Part shown: one piece after another, positions 43,795-52,344 of the stretch
How positions within the stretch are numbered: position 1 is the stretch's first letter
Layout: every line of letters begins with the position of its first letter
DNA from: Spirosoma sp. 48-14
GTDB lineage: Bacteria > Bacteroidota > Bacteroidia > Cytophagales > Spirosomataceae
NCBI RefSeq assembly: GCF_001898575.1
Contig: NZ_MKUD01000072.1
Span: 187,654 to 251,653, forward strand
Direction of reading: 5' to 3'
Length of the DNA stretch: 64,000 bases
The notes under the pieces: model-generated
The model's database searches: none
What the model was told of the DNA's origin: nothing
Seen by the model: only the letters and a program-made list of their open reading frames with translations
Made by a program: the position numbers and the translations under genes

Positions 43795-44808
43795 TTAATA
43801 TTTCCGTCCTTTCCAATCAATTTTAGTCGGAAGCCAATAATAAATGACGGCTAATGGCCCCATAACGAGTTGGTACATTTCAAAAAGCAACGCGTAACGA
43901 CCCAACTTGGTTTGCCGGAGTCGGCTTAACCCAATAGAAAGTACGATTGACTGAATCAACAAACGAATACCATACAAGGCAACCGCTACTAAGGGAGATA
44001 CAATGCCTATTACCACAAGCAATGGCAACGCAAGATATTGGCAATGAAGTGCAAATACGATCCAAACAGGCAACTCCATTGCCCCATGCATCCAGCGTTT
44101 CCGCTGCTGCAACCAGGCAAACCATGAATCAACAGGCTTTGTATGAGCCAGTACCTGTTCACTCAATACATTCTGAAATTCGAAGCCACGCTGTACAATT
44201 GCCCGGAATAAGGCGTAATCCTCAGTGATTGAGAAGGGCAGTGACGCATACCCGCCAACGGCTTCATATGCCCGACGACTCACCAACATATTATTTCCCA
44301 TGGCCGTGACTGGAATTCCGAACCCCGCCAGCAAATGAGCCAGCGTCAGATTATATAACCAGTCGAGACTCTGGACTTTATGAAAGTCAGTTGGTCCATC
44401 TGGCAATGTAACGCCTGTAACAATGCCCGTTTGCCCGACCATATACGGGATCATAGCCCGTAACCAACTCTTGGGCACCTGCGTATCAGCATCCGTAAAA
44501 AACAGGTACTGACCTCTTGCATAGTTTGCTAGTTGCGCCAGGACATTCGCCTTACCCCGTAACCCAGCGTTTGATTCGGTAATCGATAGAAGTTTAAATG
44601 CGGGGCGCTCCTGAATGAATTCGACCACAAGTTCTGCGGTACGGTCTGTCGATAGATCATTCCCAATCAGTACTTCGACCTCACCTTCTGGTTTGTCCAG
44701 TTCATCAATGGCTTTCAGGCACGTAAGTATCGTTGATTCTTCATTGCGTGCTGCAATCAGAATACTCACTAATGGATTGGTGAAATGTAGCTGGTTAGTA
44801 TCCAGCAT
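43795..44808 (-). CDS. Family 2 glycosyltransferase (processive type) with membrane anchor
   Basis: A protein of about 337 residues from the ATG at 44808 (MLDTNQLHFTNP). The GT-A domain has SILIAARNEE, IGNDLSTDRT, FFTDADTQVP (DxD), SITEDYALFRA and QQRKRWMHGAM (QxxRW). These motifs are typical of cellulose/chitin/PNAG-synthase-type enzymes. Two to three membrane helices follow near the C-terminus. The start overlaps the end of the polysaccharide deacetylase gene by 14 bases, implying translational coupling and a joint glycan product. The sugar is unknown. Confidence 0.88.
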   Translation of the reverse strand: MLDTNQLHFTNPLVSILIAARNEESTILTCLKAIDELDKPEGEVEVLIGNDLSTDRTAELVVEFIQERPAFKLLSITESNAGLRGKANVLAQLANYARGQYLFFTDADTQVPKSWLRAMIPYMVGQTGIVTGVTLPDGPTDFHKVQSLDWLYNLTLAHLLAGFGIPVTAMGNNMLVSRRAYEAVGGYASLPFSITEDYALFRAIVQRGFEFQNVLSEQVLAHTKPVDSWFAWLQQRKRWMHGAMELPVWIVFALHCQYLALPLLVVIGIVSPLVAVALYGIRLLIQSIVLSIGLSRLRQTKLGRYALLFEMYQLVMGPLAVIYYWLPTKIDWKGRKY

Positions 44809-45439
44809 AAACAGGTTGGGGAACAGCCCGGAATGTAAAACCTCGTTCGGTAAAATGAGCCAGAACCTGGGGCAACACATAACGCATGGTTGGCCAGGCT
44901 TTCAGGCTATCGTGAAAAACGACAATCGAGCCGGGTTTTGTGTACTGAATTGTTTTTCGGAGGCATATATCCGCAGGCAGTTTACGGTCAAAATCGCCCG
45001 TTAGCACGTCCCACATCACAATCGAATAATGCTCCATGACTTCAGCAGCCTGCGTCTTTTTAATACGACCATAAGGGGGTCGGAATAAGGACGTTTCAAC
45101 ACCTAGCTCAGTCTGACATCTCTGAATATTCTCCAGATAGGCCGCATCGTCGGTTCGCCAGCCATTGAGGTGGTTAAATGTATGATTGCCAACCATGTGG
45201 CCCGCTTCCAGCACTTTGTAGAGTACATCGCGATGTTTACGTACATTATCACCAATGCAAAAAAACGTAGCCTGAGCCGAAAATTTATCCAGTTGCTCCA
45301 GCACAAATTCGGTTACATCAGGGATCGGCCCATCGTCGAATGTCAGGTAAATTGTAGGGTCTGTTTCATCGCCAATCCGCCACCAGCACTCAGGGTAGAC
45401 TGTACGGAGCAGGAAATTTGATTTATGCAGAAAAAGCAT
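44795..45439 (-). CDS. NodB-type polysaccharide deacetylase
   Basis: A 214-residue CE4 deacetylase with the full NodB motif set: YLTFDDGPIPD (catalytic Asp and metal Asp), VGNHTFNHLNG (H-x(3)-H metal ligands), FRPPYGRIKK, MWDVLTGDFD and VVFHDSLKA. There is no signal peptide. It removes N-acetyl groups from an aminosugar polymer or glycolipid. It is coupled to the adjacent GT2 gene, an arrangement like synthase-deacetylase pairs (NodC/NodB or PgaC/PgaB). Confidence 0.93.
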   Translation of the reverse strand: MLFLHKSNFLLRTVYPECWWRIGDETDPTIYLTFDDGPIPDVTEFVLEQLDKFSAQATFFCIGDNVRKHRDVLYKVLEAGHMVGNHTFNHLNGWRTDDAAYLENIQRCQTELGVETSLFRPPYGRIKKTQAAEVMEHYSIVMWDVLTGDFDRKLPADICLRKTIQYTKPGSIVVFHDSLKAWPTMRYVLPQVLAHFTERGFTFRAVPQPVYAGY

Positions 45440-45657
45440 AAAATATAGCTATCAAACTGGTTATAAAGCGATTACCGATATACTTCAATCACTTAACTGA
45501 ACAACTTACTAAAGATATAACCCCTGGCTATCGAAATACATTGCAAGTATATACCATTACGTTAAGATTTTTGTTTTGTTGCACCCATCATTCTAATTCT
45601 TGACCAGTAAAGAGCCGTCCGGTTGATTCGTGCAAGCGCATGCCAGAAACCATCTCA

Positions 45658-46332
45658 TTACTCTGCTTCTTTCCGAATCAATGCCTGATATCCCTGATGG
45701 ATCAAGGTTTTCCGATCGCCGAAGTGCTTCAGTAATAAATCGATGGCTCGCTGGCAACGGCTGTGTTCAGGCTTATCTGGCTCCCATAAATAATCGTCAA
45801 ATAGCATTAGTCCTCCAACTTTGAGTAGCTCCCAGCTATATATCCCATCAGCTAATACGTTGATCGCATCGTGGGCTCCGTCGATGTAAATGATGTCGAA
45901 GCTCGCAGGTAGTAGTTGAGTTAGGGCAATTTCTGAGCGTTCCTGGATGAGTGTCACCTGCGAAGCTCTGCCTGTTCGTTGAATATTGTGCATGAACCGG
46001 GGGCGGGGTGGATTAACTGGCCAGGGCATTGGATCAACACAAACAAGCTGAGCACCAGGATGGGTCAATACATTTTCCAGAAACCATACGGCCGAGCGCC
46101 CTTCAAAGCTACCAATTTCAAGTATGTGCAGATTGGGTTGACCGCGATACGGTACAAACCAAGTTTCCCAGTTACTGTAGTTATAACTAGTCCAATCGGA
46201 GGTATAGCTAAACTCGCCTACGCGCCTGAGCTGTCGTTCAAATTGTTTCTCGCGAACAGCACGCAAGTACTTAAGGGTTAAATCACTTGCCCGGGTGACT
46301 TTATTCAGACAGGTTACAAGGGTACGGTGCAT
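45658..46332 (-). CDS. Class I SAM-dependent methyltransferase (Methyltransf_24 type)
   Basis: A protein of about 224 residues from the ATG at 46332 (MHRTLVTCLN); a TTG at 46347 is also open. The SAM motif is LHILEIGSFEGRSAVWFLEN. It is followed by QLVCVDPMPWP and the FDIIYIDGAHDAINVLADGI segment that marks the family used on sugars and small molecules. It has LMLFDDYLW near the C-terminus. It lies within the glycan block between the deacetylase and a second GT2, so a sugar or lipid substrate is likely. Confidence 0.85.
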   Translation of the reverse strand: MHRTLVTCLNKVTRASDLTLKYLRAVREKQFERQLRRVGEFSYTSDWTSYNYSNWETWFVPYRGQPNLHILEIGSFEGRSAVWFLENVLTHPGAQLVCVDPMPWPVNPPRPRFMHNIQRTGRASQVTLIQERSEIALTQLLPASFDIIYIDGAHDAINVLADGIYSWELLKVGGLMLFDDYLWEPDKPEHSRCQRAIDLLLKHFGDRKTLIHQGYQALIRKEAE

Positions 46333-46431
46333 CACAAATTGAGGCAAGTTAATTGAGTGTTACCAAGCGAAAAAATTGTACTAAATTCAGTATATAGCCC
46401 TACCATTATGAGTAGGTCATGGACGCTCCTA

Positions 46432-47553
46432 TCATTTAAGCCTGCGACCTTTCCAGGTATAGCCAGTTGATTGTGCCGCCAACCCAAAAAACAAAACATA
46501 AAAAGGATAAATCAATTGCGTAAACGGTATGGCCACCACCATTTTTCGCTTTTGTAGAAAAACGAGAACTTGCAGCAAAAATACGAACTCAGGGATTACC
46601 TTTAATCCAACCATAAGTAGCGTAACCGCACCACTCCAGTAATTACCCAACCAGCCTGCTATACCGATTACTGGAGCCGCATTACTCAGAAAAATAAATA
46701 CGGCCAGAGCCGAAGGCCAATAGCTTTGGTACGCTCGCCATTTGCTCGCCCATCGCCTGCGCTGATTATAAAATCCCCGGATTGTACGATGCGATTTAGT
46801 CCGGACAATTGCTTCAGCGCTTTTTAAAAATTGTACGCCATCGGGAAATTGAACCGCTATTTTATGCATCAGAAATTCGTCGTCGCCCGATGCCAGGTGG
46901 TCAACTCCCACAAAGCCACCTACTTCTGTAAACGCGTCCTTTTCATAGCACAAATTTGCTCCGTTGCACATAGTTGGAAACTTTATTGCCATTGTACACG
47001 CTCCTGTTCCAATCAAACTTGCAAATTCAACGGTTTGTACTGCATCAAACACAGAACGTTCAGATGTAAACGTTACCGGACCGGAAATGAGTCGGGCGCC
47101 TGTCTTACCGTAGAAATCAGCGATAGCAGCCAGCCAGTTTTTAGCAACCCGACAATCCCCGTCGGTCGTAACAATTAGTTTACCTTCAGCTAGGGAAATA
47201 CTTTGTGCTATAGCCCGTTTTTTGGGCGAAGCTGTTCGTTCATCCTTTAGCAACAATAATCGTAAGGGGTACGTAGCCGTTTTTGTATAGGACTGAACAA
47301 TAGCCGCTGTATTGTCGGTCGATGCGTCGTCAGCAATAATTACTTCAAATTGTCGGTAAGATTGCTGATTTAAATCGGTTAATAACTGAAAAATGGAATC
47401 AGCTTCGTTACGCACCGGCACGATTACAGAAATCATTGGCCCATCGGACCTATACATAGTATCATCCCTGATAGGCATACGTAGCCATACGACCCAGAGT
47501 GTTACTGTAAAGAGGGCATACAAGCCGCTACATATCAATAAAAAGGCTGTCAT
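46432..47553 (-). CDS. Family 2 glycosyltransferase (processive type) with N- and C-terminal membrane segments
   Basis: A 373-residue GT2 with an N-terminal membrane helix (FLLICSGLYALFTVTLWVVW). The core has SVIVPVRNEAD, IIADDASTDNT, IVTTDGDCRV (DxD), SGDDEFLMH and NQRRRWASKW (QxxRW). Three C-terminal helices follow. It is similar in plan to the GT2 at 43795 but clearly distinct in sequence. It lies 39 bases downstream of a flippase-like gene. A role in making a membrane-linked glycan is inferred. Confidence 0.9.
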   Translation of the reverse strand: MTAFLLICSGLYALFTVTLWVVWLRMPIRDDTMYRSDGPMISVIVPVRNEADSIFQLLTDLNQQSYRQFEVIIADDASTDNTAAIVQSYTKTATYPLRLLLLKDERTASPKKRAIAQSISLAEGKLIVTTDGDCRVAKNWLAAIADFYGKTGARLISGPVTFTSERSVFDAVQTVEFASLIGTGACTMAIKFPTMCNGANLCYEKDAFTEVGGFVGVDHLASGDDEFLMHKIAVQFPDGVQFLKSAEAIVRTKSHRTIRGFYNQRRRWASKWRAYQSYWPSALAVFIFLSNAAPVIGIAGWLGNYWSGAVTLLMVGLKVIPEFVFLLQVLVFLQKRKMVVAIPFTQLIYPFYVLFFGLAAQSTGYTWKGRRLK

Positions 47554-47592
47554 TTACAAATTGCTAGTTGGCTATTTTATGTCATATTCGTT

Positions 47593-48573
47593 TTATGGCC
47601 AACGTATTCTTAGTTTCCAGACCCAAATTAAACCAACGAGAACAGGTATCAGTATATTGGAAAACCAGAGTAGTAGTGTGGCTGTAAGGAGTACGGCAGT
47701 CGGAAGCCCGAATGGAGCAAATACCCATAAGGAAGCCGCTTCCCGAACGCCAAGATCGCTCAGCAAATTGAACGCTGGCGTTATGGTTTTTACTAGAAAG
47801 ACCAGCCCAATGCCCGATGCCGAAATAGCAACGGGCAATTGAATGCCTACAGCCCGCATAGCCAGGTAAAATTGTACCGAGAATAGACCATAGCGCAAGG
47901 TTGCAGCCGTAAGTGCCAAGCCAATTTCACGGTCGGAATAAAGTCCAGATACATTCCAGTACTTCGCCCAACGGTCAATCCCTTGTCGGCCCGACAGCCA
48001 GCGAACCAGCCTTTGCCGTACTAAGCCTAGTAATACACCACTAACGGCCAAACTTAATAACAGGAATAAAAGCCAACGACCAGCCATCGTATTCCGATCC
48101 ACCACAATACTCAGATGGTAGGCCCAGGCTATTGCACCCGCAACCAAGGCCACGTAGAACTGCATACCACCTGATACGAGCGACGCGCCAATGGCTGCCC
48201 CTCGCTCACCCGAACGTAGCGATAGCACCCTTCCGGCTGTATCACCCAGTTGAGCGGGCAGCGCAAAGCCCAACGCTACGCCAGCCAATACTCCCTGAAA
48301 AGCTGCCCAGTAGGTCGTGCGCTCGACTCGTTGTAGTAATATATACCATTTTAACGCTTCCAGGCCCCAGTTTACGGGTATCAGCAACACAAGTCCCGCC
48401 AGCCACCACGCAGGATGATGAACCGTTTTGAACTGCGTATACACCGTGCGCCAATCAAAGGGCTGTTGGCGCAAAACATAGCCAACATAGGCAACCAGCC
48501 CTCCTAAGACGAAGAGTTTAGCAAAAAAGATGATTTTTTTATCGGGTTTCAGCGACAAAACAGAGGAGAACAC
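47593..48573 (-). CDS. LPG-synthase transmembrane-domain (UPF0104) flippase-like protein
   Basis: A 326-residue polytopic protein with about eight membrane helices and the family pattern LKWYILLQRVER, ALPAQLGDTAGRVLSL and LLSDLGVREAASLWVFA. The domain is related to the flippase part of MprF and to AglD-like proteins. It may move a lipid or glycolipid across the membrane. The only visible start is a GTG at 48573. It leads the minus-strand glycan block that includes two GT2 enzymes. Confidence 0.85.
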   Translation of the reverse strand: MFSSVLSLKPDKKIIFFAKLFVLGGLVAYVGYVLRQQPFDWRTVYTQFKTVHHPAWWLAGLVLLIPVNWGLEALKWYILLQRVERTTYWAAFQGVLAGVALGFALPAQLGDTAGRVLSLRSGERGAAIGASLVSGGMQFYVALVAGAIAWAYHLSIVVDRNTMAGRWLLFLLLSLAVSGVLLGLVRQRLVRWLSGRQGIDRWAKYWNVSGLYSDREIGLALTAATLRYGLFSVQFYLAMRAVGIQLPVAISASGIGLVFLVKTITPAFNLLSDLGVREAASLWVFAPFGLPTAVLLTATLLLWFSNILIPVLVGLIWVWKLRIRWP

Positions 48574-48603
48574 GTTACTTTGTAAGAGAGCCTACGCCCA
48601 ATC

Positions 48604-49221
48604 ATGAGTACTACTGCCAATTCTGCTATCCCATCGAAACAAGTCAGCCCAGAATCTTCTCCGTCTGAGAAAATAATATTGGGCGTTGACCCAGGTACCC
48701 AGGTAGCCGGATATGGCATTATTTCAGTAGCCGGTGGGAACATGACCATGATTCAGTATGGCGTGGTTCAACTCAGCAAATATAGCACTTACCAACTGAA
48801 GCTCCAGAAACTCTACGAAACCATTCTCCGGCTGATCGACGAATACCACCCCGACGAGATGGCAATTGAAGATCCGTTTTTTGGTAAGAATGTTCAGGCC
48901 ATGCTAAAGCTGGGTCGGGCGCAGGGGGTAGTGATGGCTGCGGCTCTCTCCCGCAACATTCCGATTGTGGAGTACGCCCCCCGACGGATTAAGCAATCGG
49001 TAACGGGCAATGGAAATGCTACGAAAGATCAGGTCGCCCATATGGTTGGGCATCTGCTGAACCAGCAACTAGACCCTCAATTTTTCGACGCCACCGATGC
49101 ACTTGCCATTGCGGTTTGCCATCATTTCCATGCCAATGCTCTACCCCTTGTATCGAATAAGAAAACGAAAAAAGGGGCCTGGGGCGCATTCGTTAGCGAA
49201 AACTCGAATCGCGTTCTGTAG
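48604..49221 (+). CDS. ruvC: Holliday-junction resolvase RuvC
   Basis: A 205-residue RuvC with an N-terminal extension of about 20 low-complexity residues before ILGVDPGTQVAGYGII (catalytic Asp). Other acidic residues are in MAIEDPFFGKNVQ and FDATDALAIAVCHHFH. It cuts Holliday junctions with RuvAB. The tail is basic (KKTKKGAWGAF). It is divergent from the glycan block and upstream of a two-component operon. Confidence 0.97.
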   Translation: MSTTANSAIPSKQVSPESSPSEKIILGVDPGTQVAGYGIISVAGGNMTMIQYGVVQLSKYSTYQLKLQKLYETILRLIDEYHPDEMAIEDPFFGKNVQAMLKLGRAQGVVMAAALSRNIPIVEYAPRRIKQSVTGNGNATKDQVAHMVGHLLNQQLDPQFFDATDALAIAVCHHFHANALPLVSNKKTKKGAWGAFVSENSNRVL

Positions 49222-49230
49222 GGAATCAAT

Positions 49231-49256
49231 TCATTCACCTACACATTCTGCCTGTT
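49231..49256 (+). promoter_or_regulatory. Shared element upstream of the LytS/LytTR operon
   Basis: The sequence at 49231-49256 (TCATTCACCTACACATTCTG and following six bases) matches 51182-51207 at 22 of 26 positions. It lies 59 bases before the sensor-kinase start. Its second copy lies 101 bases before tatA. It might be a LytTR-regulator binding site or a conserved mRNA element. Confidence 0.4.
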
Positions 49257-49314
49257 CGTCCCAAAGTCCGCTTCTCATCCATGGAGTTTGTCGATACGGT
49301 TGTAATTTCCGAGC

Positions 49315-50436
49315 ATGAATAAGCGGATTTCGACCAGTCTCCTTCATATCCTTGGCTGCCTGATTTTTCTGGCCCTCCCCTATCTGTTTGCCGAAGATGG
49401 GTTTGCCAGACTGGCCGATCTGCCTTACGATGCACATGAACGGCGTAACGTACTTTCCTACCTGCTGACCATCGTTTTTTTTTACACGAATTATTTTATC
49501 CTGATTCCCCGGTTTTTCTTTCGTAAACAGTATGGTCTATATGGTTTGACGGCATTGGGCTGTTTCTTACTCATTGAAAGCATGCTGGTGATTGTAAACC
49601 GACAGGGTACAAGCCCAACACCTACGGGCTACTATACGCCATATCGTGATAATCCACCACCTCGTCCGATGGAAGCCCCATCCCCTTTCCCGTCAATGCG
49701 CCCTCCATTGCCTCCACCTGGCTCTCGCCCCTCACAACAAACACCCAGGCGACCTGGCCCCTCAGAATTGAACCAAACGTTTTTTCTAACTATGGCGGGG
49801 TTTCTGATGGCAATTGTGATTCGAGTGAATACGCGCTGGCAAGAAACTGAACGAGAAAAAATTCAGACGGAACTCTCCTATCTGAAAGCACAGATTAACC
49901 CGCATTTTCTGTTCAATACACTCAACAGCATCTATTCGCTGGCCATTGTCGAGTCACCCCAAACAGCCGATGCCATCGTAAAACTTTCCTCGTTCCTTCG
50001 CTATGTGATTCAGGAATCCCAGAAAGAACAGGTTTCGCTGCAAAATGAACTAGCCTATATTGACCAATACATTGCCCTGCAAAAATTACGACTGGGCGAT
50101 ACGGTTCATATTGACTACACCGTGGAGGGAAGAGCGAATGGCAAACAAATCGTACCGCTTTTACTGATCTCGTTCATCGAAAATGCCTTCAAATATGGCG
50201 TTAGTCCTGAAGAACATTCGACCATCACCGTTGCGATTACCATTCAGGATTCTGAACTGACCTGCCACGTTTTCAATAAAAAAGTCAGGGTTTTCCAGCC
50301 CACAGCTGTTGCCAGTGGCATAGGGTTGTCCAATACAAAGGCTCGTTTGCAGTTGCTCTATCCCGACCGTCACCAGCTCGTTATCCACGACACGTCAACT
50401 ACCTTTACCGTCGATTTATCCCTGACCTTAGCATGA
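49315..50436 (+). CDS. LytS-type sensor histidine kinase
   Basis: A 373-residue membrane kinase. Two or three helices occupy the N-terminal third. A Pro-rich loop (about 100-148, for example PPLPPPGSRPSQ) separates them from another helix. A coiled segment leads to the His_kinase domain with LSYLKAQINPHFLFNTLNSI (phospho-His) and a compact ATPase domain (LISFIENAFKYGV, GIGLSNTKARLQLLY). Its stop overlaps the start of the LytTR regulator by four bases. It probably senses an envelope state. The Pro-rich insertion is unusual. Confidence 0.93.
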   Translation: MNKRISTSLLHILGCLIFLALPYLFAEDGFARLADLPYDAHERRNVLSYLLTIVFFYTNYFILIPRFFFRKQYGLYGLTALGCFLLIESMLVIVNRQGTSPTPTGYYTPYRDNPPPRPMEAPSPFPSMRPPLPPPGSRPSQQTPRRPGPSELNQTFFLTMAGFLMAIVIRVNTRWQETEREKIQTELSYLKAQINPHFLFNTLNSIYSLAIVESPQTADAIVKLSSFLRYVIQESQKEQVSLQNELAYIDQYIALQKLRLGDTVHIDYTVEGRANGKQIVPLLLISFIENAFKYGVSPEEHSTITVAITIQDSELTCHVFNKKVRVFQPTAVASGIGLSNTKARLQLLYPDRHQLVIHDTSTTFTVDLSLTLA

Positions 50437-51158
50437 TCCGCGCCATTGCTTTAGACGATGAGCCACCTGCTCTACGGATACTCAGCCACTTTTGCCAGCA
50501 GGTCGATTTTATCGATTTATCAAAAACATTTACGCGAACCGATGAAGCACTGCGCCATCTGAACCAGGTTCAAACCGATCTGTTGTTTCTGGATATCAAC
50601 ATGCCATCGATATCCGGTATTGACTTCTACAGAGCGATCAGTCCAACGTCTGCTTCGTCGCAGCTACCGATGGTTATTTTTACAACGGCTTATGCCGAAT
50701 ATGCTGTGGAAGGGTTTACGCTCAACGCTGTCGATTACTTACTCAAACCATTTACGTTTGAGCGTTTTTTACAGGCAGCCAATAAAGCAGCGGACTTTTA
50801 TCGCTGGCAGCAACGTGACGATTCGTCATTAGATTCCTATGTGTACGTTCGGGCCGACTATACACTTCACAAATTAGCCCTGGCCGATATTCTGTTTATC
50901 GAAGGTCTGGACGATTACCTTAAAATCCATCTTGATCCCAATAGTCCTCATGGCCCCCGCCCCATCGTTGCCCGAATGACGATGAAAGCCATGCAGGAAC
51001 GGCTGGTCAATGCCAACTTCATGCGTGTGCATCGGTCGTACATTGTACCCCTGAACCGGATCGAAGCGGTTCGCAATAAAACCCTATTTATTGCCAGCCG
51101 TGAAGTTCCGGTTGGCGCCAGCTATGAAGCCGAATTCTTAAATCGGTTCGGGAAATAA
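50433..51158 (+). CDS. LytTR-family response regulator
   Basis: A 241-residue regulator coupled to the LytS-type kinase by an ATGA overlap. The receiver has AIALDDEPPALRI, phospho-Asp in LFLDINMPSISG, FTTAYAEYAVEGF and DYLLKPFTFERF. The LytTR domain has DYTLHKLALADILFIEGLDD, LVNANFMRVHRSYIVPLNRI and REVPVGASY. It likely binds direct repeats upstream of its targets. A shared element upstream of its own operon and of tatA is a candidate. Confidence 0.95.
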   Translation: MIRAIALDDEPPALRILSHFCQQVDFIDLSKTFTRTDEALRHLNQVQTDLLFLDINMPSISGIDFYRAISPTSASSQLPMVIFTTAYAEYAVEGFTLNAVDYLLKPFTFERFLQAANKAADFYRWQQRDDSSLDSYVYVRADYTLHKLALADILFIEGLDDYLKIHLDPNSPHGPRPIVARMTMKAMQERLVNANFMRVHRSYIVPLNRIEAVRNKTLFIASREVPVGASYEAEFLNRFGK

Positions 51159-51181
51159 GGTCAGTTCTCGGATTCAATTAT

Positions 51182-51207
51182 TCATTCACCGACACATTCC
51201 GTCTATT
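51182..51207 (+). promoter_or_regulatory. Second copy of the shared element, upstream of tatA
   Basis: The sequence at 51182-51207 (TCATTCACCGACACATTCCG and following six bases) matches the element at 49231-49256 at 22 of 26 positions. It sits 101 bases before tatA and 24 bases after the LytTR gene. Confidence 0.4.
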
Positions 51208-51307
51208 TACCTACAAGTTAACCTCTCGTGCAACGAAATAAGGGATTTTGGCGATAATAGATTTAGAAACAATAAACATCTAATCTATTTTTCAAAACGT
51301 CAAAATT

Positions 51308-51478
51308 ATGTTTGGCTTAGGCACGTCTGAGATCGTTCTGACCCTGTGTGCGATACTCCTTTTTTTCGGGGCAAAAAAACTTCCTGAGCTGGCTCGTGGC
51401 TTAGGTCAAGGTATACGGGAATTTAAAGAGGCTACCCGCGACGTCACCAATCCTGGGCATCAAGCATCTCTAGATTAA
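51308..51478 (+). CDS. tatA: Twin-arginine translocase subunit TatA/TatE
   Basis: A 56-residue protein, MFGLGTSEIVLTLCAILLFF, followed by the hinge GAKKLPELARGLGQGIREFK and an acidic amphipathic tail. This is the standard TatA/TatE plan of one membrane helix and an amphipathic helix. It forms the protein-conducting pore of the Tat system with TatC. No tatC is near. It stands 68 bases upstream of a gene encoding a Tat-like exported dioxygenase. Confidence 0.92.
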   Translation: MFGLGTSEIVLTLCAILLFFGAKKLPELARGLGQGIREFKEATRDVTNPGHQASLD

Positions 51479-51546
51479 GGTGTTGCCGAACTAAACTCAT
51501 TTGCTATTAACCCTTCATATTTCTCACTCAGACTAGTCGTTTAACC

Positions 51547-52293
51547 ATGGAACGTAAAGAATTTTTGAAACGAGGTTTTGGAAGCCTGTTAGGTATAGCC
51601 ACTGTTGCACCGCTTGTTGGCGGATGTTCTAAAACAGAAGTTGACCCAACAACCACTACCGGAACGACGACCTCAACCGGATCAACAAATGGTAGTTCGA
51701 GCAGTAACTGTTCAGTAACGCCATCCGAAACCGAAGGCCCCTTTCCCACCAAAAGCCCGGCCAATTTTGTCCGCAAGGATATTCGTGACGACCGAACCGG
51801 CGTAGCCTTTACGGTCAATATTACCATCAAAAATGCCAGCAGTAGTTGTGCGGCTTTATCTGGGGCTTTGGTCGATATCTGGCATTGTGATAAAGATGGG
51901 TATTACTCGGAATACGGCGGCTCGGGTATGCAGAGTGTGAACCTTACGACGGTCGATTTCTTACGGGGCCGCCAGACAACCGATGCCAACGGACTGGTTT
52001 CGTTTACCTCAATTTTTCCAGGCTGGTATTCAGGTCGGGCACCGCATATTCATGTCCACATTTACAATTCATCGGGTAAGTCGTTGCTGGTGACTCAGAT
52101 TGCTTTCCCGTACGATATTACAAACACGGTTTATACAACGGCTCAGTCGTATGGCTATACGAAGGGAGCTCAGGATACCAAGAACGAAAACGACAACGTA
52201 TTTAGCGATGGTTTTACCACTGAACTAGCTACTGTAGCTGGTAGTCTTTCGGGGGGATATACCTTAACCCATACCATTGTGGTAAACGCATAA
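51547..52293 (+). CDS. Exported intradiol ring-cleavage dioxygenase-like protein
   Basis: A 248-residue protein. The N-terminus MERKEFLKRGFGSLLGIATV has a Tat-like RK/FLK core and a lipobox (LVGGC), suggesting a Tat-exported lipoprotein. A Ser/Thr-rich linker (about 32-55) leads to a domain with TEGPFP, ALVDIWHCDKDGYYSEY (Tyr ligand) and FPGWYSGRAPHIHVHIY (Tyr and two His ligands of the Fe(III) site). Family members cleave catechols. This subfamily, common in Bacteroidota, has no settled substrate. It directly follows tatA. Confidence 0.88.
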   Translation: MERKEFLKRGFGSLLGIATVAPLVGGCSKTEVDPTTTTGTTTSTGSTNGSSSSNCSVTPSETEGPFPTKSPANFVRKDIRDDRTGVAFTVNITIKNASSSCAALSGALVDIWHCDKDGYYSEYGGSGMQSVNLTTVDFLRGRQTTDANGLVSFTSIFPGWYSGRAPHIHVHIYNSSGKSLLVTQIAFPYDITNTVYTTAQSYGYTKGAQDTKNENDNVFSDGFTTELATVAGSLSGGYTLTHTIVVNA

Positions 52294-52344
52294 TTCTGTT
52301 TTCAGTTTACGAAACAGGGCTTACGGCTAGTTGGTGCGCTGGGA

